A DNA stretch of 64,000 bases, from positions 3,471,333 through 3,535,332 of the forward strand of contig NZ_LT745763.1 of the NCBI RefSeq assembly GCF_900166595.1. The letters run 5' to 3'. Shown here piece after piece: positions 57,997-64,000 of this stretch (its first letter is position 1; every line of letters begins with the position of its first letter). This DNA comes from Virgibacillus dokdonensis (lineage in GTDB: Bacteria; Bacillota; Bacilli; Bacillales; Amphibacillaceae). The position numbers and the translations under genes are program-made. Below the pieces are notes generated by a model. It was not told where the DNA came from, did no database searches, and saw only the letters and a list, made by a program, of their open reading frames with translations.

Positions 57997-59729
57997 CGCT
58001 GCAGCCCTCCTCGCTGTATGGTTACCATCTTCCGGTAGCCCTCTGCATGTTCCAGCAGTTGTGCATGCGTTCCTTCCGCAATTAACCGTCCTTGATCAAG
58101 GTATAGAATATGATCCGCATCTTTAATCGTGTGCAGGCGGTGTGCAACGGTAATGATAGTTGCTGTTTCCGACAATTTTTGAATGGAAGCCTGAAGAATA
58201 CGCTCCGTCTTTAAATCAAGCCCAGTCGTCGGCTCATCAAATAAAACAATTGCCGGTTGTTTTAAAAAAGCTCTGGCTAAAGCTAAACGTTGCTTCTCAC
58301 CACCAGATAGCCCTCTCCCACCTTCACCAACATGGGTATCATATCCATTTTCTAAAGCCATAATCATGTCAGCTAGCCCCGCTTCTTCTGCCGCACGTGT
58401 GATGGCTTCCCGTGTTGCTGTTTCCCGACTGCCAATGGCAATATTTTCAGCAATCGTTCCAGCAAATATATACGGATGTTGCGAAATATAACTCAGTTGC
58501 GCGAACCAATCTGCTTCCTTGTATGCAGATAATGGGTTACCTCCTAGTAATATATTTCCTGCATCTGGCACGACAATTCCTGCAAGAAGGTGCAATAGCG
58601 TGGATTTACCAGACCCTGTTTTTCCTACAATAGCGTTTTTAGATTTTGGAGCAAAAGTTGTACTCATAGGATGTAGCGTAAACGCGTCCTCCCCATACTG
58701 AAATGTAACTTGTTGCAATTCCAAACTTGCAGGCCCCGCTATTTTAGAAAGTGGCTTTTCTCCCCAAATAACAGCAGAATCCTCCTCTAGCGCCAATTCT
58801 TCTGCTACTTTTTTAGCAGCTCCCATGCTGCTTTTCCCATTATGAAATGCCGTTCCCAACTGACGAAGGGATGTAAAATATTCTGGTGCCAGAACGAGTA
58901 CAAGAAATGCAGTGAAAAAAGAAATCCCGTCAAAAACGATAAGCTGTAAGGCCACTTCTAAAGCAACCAACCCGATTGCTAGCATCGAAATAAGCTCAAG
59001 CATAAACGAAGAAGTGAAGGCTACTTTTAATATCTCCATGGTTGCATCTCGAAATCGTAAACTGCTCGTTTGAATTGCCTTTTTTTGTTGTTTCGCTTTA
59101 CCAAACAATTTTAACGTAACAAGCCCTTGCAACGTATCCAAAAATCGACCAGAAAAAGCAGCTAGCTCCTCCATCTGCTCTTCCGATTTCTTTTTTGTTT
59201 GCATACCAATGATCACCATAAACAACGGAATAAACGGGGAGGTAATCAACATGATGAGGCCAGAATTCACATGTTCCGTAAATACAACAATTAAAATGAT
59301 GAGGGGAATAACAGATGAGCGAATGACTTGTGGAATATAACTGCTAAAATAACTATCCACTTCATCAATCGCGTCCATCATAAGACTAACTTTTTGCCCC
59401 GATTGCCCTTTTAAAGAAGCTTGGACTGGGTTATTAGCAAAATGGGCAAGCAACTGCTTACGAAAATGGCTTTTCGCTGTTGTACCAAGGCGTATCCCAA
59501 TCTTTCCGCTTATAAAAGGAATGAAGCTTCTAGCTAGTAAAATAAAGAATAGAACTCCTAATAATGGAACAATTTCTTGAAAGCTCCAATCTTTCAAAAA
59601 AACACCATCAATGATAGTGACAAGTAAATACGCCTGTACAATGATGGAACCGCCCATTAATAGGGAAAGCAGCAGCAAATAGATCGCACTTTGTTTATTT
59701 TCATATAAATAATTTTTTATCTGATTCAT
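57993..59729 (-). CDS. cydD: Thiol reductant ABC exporter subunit CydD
   Basis: 578 aa. Membrane domain of six helices with ARSFIPFISGKIGIRLG, then ATPase with Walker A VGKTGSGKST, signature LSGGEKQRLALARAF, Walker B IVLFDEPTTGLD and H-loop VAHRLHT. Forms a heterodimer with CydC. Separated from cydB by 380 bp that hold R1 and R2 repeats, so it may have its own promoter or rely on read-through. Confidence 0.95.
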   Translation of the reverse strand: MNQIKNYLYENKQSAIYLLLLSLLMGGSIIVQAYLLVTIIDGVFLKDWSFQEIVPLLGVLFFILLARSFIPFISGKIGIRLGTTAKSHFRKQLLAHFANNPVQASLKGQSGQKVSLMMDAIDEVDSYFSSYIPQVIRSSVIPLIILIVVFTEHVNSGLIMLITSPFIPLFMVIIGMQTKKKSEEQMEELAAFSGRFLDTLQGLVTLKLFGKAKQQKKAIQTSSLRFRDATMEILKVAFTSSFMLELISMLAIGLVALEVALQLIVFDGISFFTAFLVLVLAPEYFTSLRQLGTAFHNGKSSMGAAKKVAEELALEEDSAVIWGEKPLSKIAGPASLELQQVTFQYGEDAFTLHPMSTTFAPKSKNAIVGKTGSGKSTLLHLLAGIVVPDAGNILLGGNPLSAYKEADWFAQLSYISQHPYIFAGTIAENIAIGSRETATREAITRAAEEAGLADMIMALENGYDTHVGEGGRGLSGGEKQRLALARAFLKQPAIVLFDEPTTGLDLKTERILQASIQKLSETATIITVAHRLHTIKDADHILYLDQGRLIAEGTHAQLLEHAEGYRKMVTIQRGGLQR

Positions 59730-59826
59730 GTAGACGCTCCTTCATCTGTAGAGCTATGATTCATCTTCATTATACATGAAGGCAAACGCATTGTGTAAGC
59801 AATAATTTATAGCGTACCGAAAGCGT

Positions 59827-59905
59827 GAAAACTTGGCTTATCGTCAAGTCTTAATGGCTAATTCTTTTGTTTTTCTTATACTATAAACTCTCCTATAGTG
59901 GAACA
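59827..59905 (+). repeat. R1 repeat between cydB and cydD
   Basis: GAAAACTTGGCTTATCG, CAAGTCTTAATGGC, GTTTTTCTTATACTATAAAC and CCTATAGTGGAAC. Lacks the first bases of the element. Opposite in orientation to the cyd genes. Confidence 0.7.
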
Positions 59906-59912
59906 AATGACA

Positions 59913-59986
59913 ATTTAGGTGCTGTTAATCTCCCAAATCCATACAGCCGCCAAAGCTAAGGAATGGAAATCTTACAGCACCTAATT
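59913..59986 (+). repeat. R2 repeat between cydB and cydD
   Basis: TTAGGTGCTGT and ACAGCACCTAA form perfect 11-bp ends; inside are AATCTCCCAAATCC and GGAATGGAAATCTT as in other R2 copies. Confidence 0.6.
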
Positions 59987-60000
59987 TTTTAACTTTCCTT

Positions 60001-60062
60001 TTAGAAAACGGGGATTATGTCCAAATTCTTATGACATAAAAACGCCATCGTTTCCTAATAGT
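60001..60062 (+). repeat. R1 repeat, variant copy near cydB
   Basis: TTAGAAAACGGGG, then TTATGTC/GACATAA where other copies have TCGCCA/TGGCGA, so both strands of the stem changed together; CGTTTCCTAATAG follows. A weak AGGGGA/TCCCCT stem overlaps the cydB stop at 60079-60112. Confidence 0.65.
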
Positions 60063-60110
60063 ACTTGTACTTGTAAAGAGGGGATCAAAGGGAGATAAGC
60101 TCGAAGTCCC

Positions 60111-61124
60111 CTATTTTTTCCCTTTTACATAATCAGCATCAAATAAGAACAAGCGCATGAGCAATATTAATGAAGGAATGAGAAGGAATAGCCCCGCAAT
60201 AAATACGATAATTAAGGCAATTCCTGTCGACTCATGTGTCGCATTTTCGTAAACCGTAATATATGGATCTAATATATACGGGAGGTGACTAACACCATAC
60301 CCGAAGAAAGCAAAGAAAAATTGCAACATCACACTAATAAACGCTAGTCCATACCGTTTTCCTTCATAGATTAACCACATGGCAATCATAAAGAAGCCAA
60401 CGGATAATCCAAACATCCACCAGTAATTGAACATATTTTGGTAATGACGCTCATTATGCTGGCCTAAGGCAATAAATGTTGTCAAGGCAGCGATAATCGT
60501 CGGCGTAGCCCAAAATAGTGCATATTTACGAACAAGTTTTAATGCCGCAACGTCATTGGCTCTCGCCGCATAGAAAGTCAAAAATGCGGCACTAATAAAC
60601 AATACCGAAACGATCGCTAAGAAAACGACGCTCCAAGAATATGGGCTTGTAAATAATGCTAAATAATCTAAAGCTACTTTACCATTTTCTTCAGTAATAA
60701 AGCCACCTTCAGAAAGCGTTAACGCAACGGATAAAGACGCAGGAATTAATAAACCTGTAGCTCCGTATAGAAACATATACAGATTACTTTGTTTCGAACC
60801 ATAATTTTCAAATGCATAAAACGAACCACGAATTGCCAACAAGATAATCGCAATACTACCAGGCACGAGCAGAGCTGTACCGTAATAATAAGCTGAATCT
60901 GGGAAGAAGCCAACAATACCAACGAAAAAGAAAACAAAAAACACGTTGGTCACTTCCCATACTGGGGACAAATATCTGGATATCAGTTGGTTCATAATAT
61001 GATCTTTCTTTGTCACTTTCGCATAATACGCATAAAACCCTGCACCAAAGTCAACCGAAGCAACAATTAAATACCCATATAAAAAGAGCCATAATACAGA
61101 AATCCCAATTATTTCATAGTTCAT
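60111..61124 (-). CDS. cydB: Cytochrome bd ubiquinol/menaquinol oxidase subunit II
   Basis: 337 aa with about nine membrane helices. It begins MNYEIIGISVLWLFLYGYLI, and the DFGAGFYAYYAK and SPVWEVTNVFFVFFF segments are typical CydB. Structural partner of CydA in the high-affinity quinol oxidase. It starts at the last base of cydA (overlap at 61124). Confidence 0.95.
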   Translation of the reverse strand: MNYEIIGISVLWLFLYGYLIVASVDFGAGFYAYYAKVTKKDHIMNQLISRYLSPVWEVTNVFFVFFFVGIVGFFPDSAYYYGTALLVPGSIAIILLAIRGSFYAFENYGSKQSNLYMFLYGATGLLIPASLSVALTLSEGGFITEENGKVALDYLALFTSPYSWSVVFLAIVSVLFISAAFLTFYAARANDVAALKLVRKYALFWATPTIIAALTTFIALGQHNERHYQNMFNYWWMFGLSVGFFMIAMWLIYEGKRYGLAFISVMLQFFFAFFGYGVSHLPYILDPYITVYENATHESTGIALIIVFIAGLFLLIPSLILLMRLFLFDADYVKGKK

Positions 61125-62473
61125 TATTTATCACCCTTTTCAATGGTCGGATATTTTTTCTCCAATTCGTCTTCAACTGGATTATTTTTAAAGACTTTAC
61201 GCAGCACAACTGCTCCGATAACTCCTAAAGCAATATAAAGGAGTAAAAACAACACAAACATCCAACCGACATATGGTGACGTCGTCGCTGCTTCTTCCAC
61301 CGTCATATATCCTCGTAGTATCCACGGCTGTCTACCTTCTTCAGCGTAAATCCAGCCAAATTCAATAGCAAGCATCGCTAAGGGTCCGCTTAAAACGAGC
61401 ATCCAAAGCATGAATTTGTTATTTTCATTCCATCGTTTTAATTTCGATAGGAGTAGATAAAGGAATGATATCCCTAGTAAGAAAACGCCAATCGTAACCA
61501 TCAAGTCAAACATATAGTGAATCCATAACGGCGGTCTCTCCGCTTCAGGAAACTCTTCTAAACCAGTAACCTCCGCGTTAAAATCACTATAGGCTAAAAA
61601 GCTCAGTAATCCTGGCAAACGAATGACACCTTCTGGCTCATTACCCTCATTTAACCAACCAAATAAGATCAGGTCAGCATTTCCCTCTGTTTCAAAATGC
61701 CATTCCCCTGCTGCTAGTTTTTCTGGTTGATATTCAGCAAGAAACTTAGCAGAAACGTCTCCAGCAATTGCTGTAAAAATCGCAAAAATAAACGTTAACG
61801 TTACAGTCAGCTTCAATGCTTTTTTATGGTATTCTTTTGTTTTTTTCCGCAACAAACCAAACGCCGCAATCGCTGCTAAAATAGCTGCTACCGTTAAATA
61901 AGCAGAAGCCAACACATGAAACACTTTTGTCGGTGTCGCTGGGTTGAACATCGCTTCAAGCGGATTGATCGCCGCAAACCCATCTCCACCAATTTCAAAC
62001 CCTTCTGGTGTATTCATAAACGCATTGACGGTAGTAATAAAGAAGGCAGACATTCCCCCACCAATAACTATCGGTAATGATAACCACCAATGTGTCATCG
62101 GCTTTTTAAAACGATCCCACGTATACATGTATATACCTAAGAAAATAGCTTCAAAGAAAAAAGCAAATACTTCCATAAATAACGGTAAAGCTATGACATT
62201 CCCACCAACTTGCATAAACTCCGGCCAAAGCAAAGATAGTTGTAAACCAATAGCCGTACCTGTTACAACTCCAATCGCTACTGGGATAACAAATCCTCGG
62301 GCCCATCGCCTTGCCAACATGGTATAATGCGGGTCTTTTTTCTTTATCCCGATAAATTCAGCAATGGAAATCATCAATGGGACCCCGACACCTAAGGTTG
62401 CAAAAATAATATGAAAAACTAAAGTGATTGTCGTTAACAATCGACTCATTAACACCGGATCCAAATCCATCAT
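61124..62473 (-). CDS. cydA: Cytochrome bd oxidase subunit I
   Basis: 449 aa, nine membrane helices. Carries the three haems; conserved features include the N-terminal FHIIFATLGVGVPL histidine region, the MEVFAFFFEAIFLG segment with its glutamates, and GRQPW (in YAEEGRQPWILRGY). The quinol loop is of the short type normal for Gram-positives. It allows respiration at low oxygen. ATG at 62473 follows AGGAGGG. Upstream sites suggest control by an activator. Confidence 0.96.
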   Translation of the reverse strand: MMDLDPVLMSRLLTTITLVFHIIFATLGVGVPLMISIAEFIGIKKKDPHYTMLARRWARGFVIPVAIGVVTGTAIGLQLSLLWPEFMQVGGNVIALPLFMEVFAFFFEAIFLGIYMYTWDRFKKPMTHWWLSLPIVIGGGMSAFFITTVNAFMNTPEGFEIGGDGFAAINPLEAMFNPATPTKVFHVLASAYLTVAAILAAIAAFGLLRKKTKEYHKKALKLTVTLTFIFAIFTAIAGDVSAKFLAEYQPEKLAAGEWHFETEGNADLILFGWLNEGNEPEGVIRLPGLLSFLAYSDFNAEVTGLEEFPEAERPPLWIHYMFDLMVTIGVFLLGISFLYLLLSKLKRWNENNKFMLWMLVLSGPLAMLAIEFGWIYAEEGRQPWILRGYMTVEEAATTSPYVGWMFVLFLLLYIALGVIGAVVLRKVFKNNPVEDELEKKYPTIEKGDK

Positions 62474-62612
62474 ATTCGGTAATCCCTCCTAATTTAACGG
62501 CATGAACCGTCTTGTTCAGTAATGATCAATTAGTCATTTATTTCGTTGTCTTTTTAACTTTACATTCTTTTAATGAAAAGTTAATAATTAGTGATTTACT
62601 CACATAATAATT

Positions 62613-62691
62613 AGTATAAACTATTTTCGTATAAAAAAGAGAAAAAAGCTATGACAAAAGTATGACAAACTACAGACAAATATTTGTCTGT
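62613..62691 (-). promoter_or_regulatory. cydA promoter with phased activator-like boxes
   Basis: Minus strand -10 TATACT (62613-62618) has no good -35. Upstream, TTTGTC occurs three times with an 11-bp step (GACAAA on the plus strand at 62653, 62664 and 62675). The last lies inside a perfect 20-bp palindrome, ACAGACAAAT/ATTTGTCTGT, at 62672-62691. Confidence 0.5.
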
Positions 62692-62911
62692 TTTGCTCTT
62701 TAATTGTTTTCACCGAGTTTTATATAGTAGATGATTGTGATTGAATTTCACAGAGATCTATACAATGTTATCATTATTAGATTCCCTATTATTGATAATT
62801 TACACGTAAAAATGAGAATTTTTTTAGCTTAATTCAATAGATTTCAGTTCATTTGTTCAATTATGAGCATAATATGAACCTTCCATGAGCGAGAAATTTG
62901 TTTTACCCTTC

Positions 62912-63035
62912 ACGCTTTACTTAATAGCCTAAGGATATGACTTAAAGGCATCTATTGGGTACTACTCTCCATCTCCACTTAGACAGCTTACATCTCCTGA
63001 TTTGAAATGAATTTTCACAACACCTTCTATACTCC
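62912..63035 (+). repeat. R2 repeat
   Basis: ATATGACTTAAAGGC, CTACTCTCCATCTCC and GATTTGAAATGAATTTTCAC align with the copy at 40.4 kb. No gene is seen between 62474 and 63143. Confidence 0.5.
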
Positions 63036-63090
63036 CATTAAAAAACCACAGTGAAGAAGTCTGTGGCACCACTTATATATTGAATAGAAA

Positions 63091-63137
63091 AACATACAGG
63101 CAGTAAACGTAACTTATTTTACTGCCTGTATGTTTTT
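63091..63137 (-). terminator. Terminator of sppA-RDD genes
   Basis: ACATACAGGCAGTAAA and its exact complement form a 16-bp stem, followed on the minus strand by TTTTTC. It ends 7 bp from the RDD gene stop. Confidence 0.85.
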
Positions 63138-63143
63138 TCTACA

Positions 63144-63611
63144 TCAGTCAACAAATACCACCCTCGTATTCCCTATCATATCATGAATACCTTGCTTTTC
63201 ATGCGAGAAAGCAACGACGATATACAAGAGCGCAAAAATTTGAAACACACGATAAAAAAATCGACCAATGACCTCGCGAAAGAATAAATCACTCCACCTT
63301 AAAGGTCCGCCATCTTGACGTACAACTTTAATACCTAAGATCATTTTTCCTATCGTTTGGCTGAACTTTTTTGTCATTAGCAGAAAATACACGTAAAAAA
63401 CAATAGCTGATAGAATCCCCGTTAATGTCCAATAACCGATATCAACGACTTCTCCATCATTGATAAATTTAAGCGGGGTTAAAAGAATGCCATTGATACT
63501 AAACAGAACAACTAAATCAATGAGATACGCCCAAAATCGCATCCAGAAGCCAGCATATCTCCTCGTTTCTGGTACGAATTCTGACGCTTCTGCAACAGTA
63601 AGATCACTCAT
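63144..63611 (-). CDS. yteJ: RDD-family membrane protein (YteJ type)
   Basis: 155 aa. RDD domain with RYAGFWMRFWAYLIDLVVLF (Arg and the aspartate in the first helix) and QTIGKMILGIKVVRQDG between later helices; three to four membrane segments. In Bacillus the sppA-yteJ pair is conserved, and the order here is the same, 12 bp apart. Transport function has been proposed for some RDD proteins; none is shown here. Confidence 0.9.
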   Translation of the reverse strand: MSDLTVAEASEFVPETRRYAGFWMRFWAYLIDLVVLFSINGILLTPLKFINDGEVVDIGYWTLTGILSAIVFYVYFLLMTKKFSQTIGKMILGIKVVRQDGGPLRWSDLFFREVIGRFFYRVFQIFALLYIVVAFSHEKQGIHDMIGNTRVVFVD

Positions 63612-63623
63612 TTTATCCCCCCT

Positions 63624-64000
63624 TTAATTAGTGTATAAGTACATAGCACGCGGTGCGTTCGATTGACGGATCATATCCATGATACCGAGGAATTCTGCTT
63701 CATCTGTAAACATCGATTGTACCGACATTCCCAGCCATTCATTAAAACCAGCAGCATGATTGTATTTTACAACCTGCACATCATTAAAATCATTGTCCTC
63801 TGCCATATAAGCAATCGTATCGTCTAACGAGCCTAGTTCATCTACTAGCCCATTTTCTTTCGCTTGGCTTCCAGTATATACGCGACCGTCTCCTAATTCT
63901 CTTACCTTGGATTCAGACATATCTCTTCCATCAACAATGACATTTACGAAATCTGCGTACATATCATCAACCATTGTCTGCAAAATCTCTCGTTCTTCAT
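63624..64000 (-). CDS. sppA: Signal peptide peptidase SppA, C-terminal part (5' end outside window)
   Basis: About 125 residues, open to the window edge. The segment GRVYTGSQAKENGLVDELGS is the conserved SppA/S49 motif near the C-terminus, where the A-x-x-x-G-LVD segment packs beside the active site. The membrane anchor and the catalytic Ser-Lys pair lie upstream, outside the window. SppA digests cleaved signal peptides in the membrane. Confidence 0.9.
   Translation of the reverse strand, partial: EEREILQTMVDDMYADFVNVIVDGRDMSESKVRELGDGRVYTGSQAKENGLVDELGSLDDTIAYMAEDNDFNDVQVVKYNHAAGFNEWLGMSVQSMFTDEAEFLGIMDMIRQSNAPRAMYLYTN

Noticed and set aside
62735..62753. Rex or Fnr binding site upstream of cydA
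   Set aside because: The half-sites TTGTGA and TCACAG are separated by 7 bp instead of 6, and the last base differs. Not called as a site.

Overview
The window reads as chromosomal DNA of a low-GC Gram-positive member of the Bacillaceae. Virgibacillus, Oceanobacillus or Lentibacillus relatives fit best; this genus-level guess is an inference from gene content and recalled protein families, not a database match. Gene sets and orders are those of Bacillus relatives: hom-thrC-thrB, cydAB and cydDC, sppA with a yteJ-type RDD gene, mhqR-mhqD, yfkAB, a DUF5082/DUF5344 pair, cvfC and brnQ. Ribosome binding sites are strong and GTG or TTG starts are frequent. No rRNA, tRNA, CRISPR array or intact insertion sequence was seen.

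Layout. 1-5 kb: 5' part of a CotA-type multicopper oxidase (minus), then the threonine operon hom-thrC-thrB (plus). 5-8.4 kb (minus): argF behind an ArgR-like box, an rRNA methyltransferase, and an orphan pair of small helical type VII secretion accessory proteins. 8.8-11.5 kb (minus): a YtrA-type GntR regulator with an ABC ATPase, a permease and a membrane protein. 11.8-18.4 kb: a lipoprotein, gene debris, an AraC regulator and a divergent two-gene operon coding for an APC permease and a GH2 beta-galactosidase, with a cre-like site. 18.7-24.1 kb: single genes (GNAT, YaiI/YqxD, acyl-CoA thioesterase, CvfC, NlpC/P60-like). 24.1-26.1 kb (minus): fruR-fruK followed by a truncated, frameshifted fruA stub. 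26.5-36 kb: a Vga-type ABC-F protein behind an attenuator-like leader, mhqR-mhqD, a cation exchanger, a CatE-like dioxygenase, a frameshifted DUF3891 gene and an MscS-like channel. 36-42.5 kb: small membrane proteins, Nudix, YfkAB, EcsC-family, a GntR regulator and brnQ. 42.6-48.2 kb: a BmrA-type exporter and a TetR-controlled ABC exporter. 48.3-50.7 kb: a 21-bp tandem repeat array, then a partial riboflavin operon (ribA-ribD). 51.4-55.3 kb: a giant hybrid sensor kinase and a membrane protein. 56.3-62.5 kb (minus): cytochrome bd oxidase (cydAB) and its maturation exporter (cydDC). 63.1 kb to the end (minus): RDD protein and the 3' end of sppA.

The most unusual content lies between the genes. 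A roughly 100-bp element, called R1 here, recurs in at least sixteen intergenic gaps. It has several possible stems, and some copies differ by changes that keep the pairing. All but one copy lie in the same orientation whatever the strand of the neighbouring genes. A second family (R2) and a 21-bp minisatellite present at two loci add to this. Several regulatory circuits can be read directly: ArgR-like box at argF, cre at the lac operon, a palindrome before fruR, operators for MhqR, GntR and TetR, and phased TTTGTC boxes upstream of cydA.
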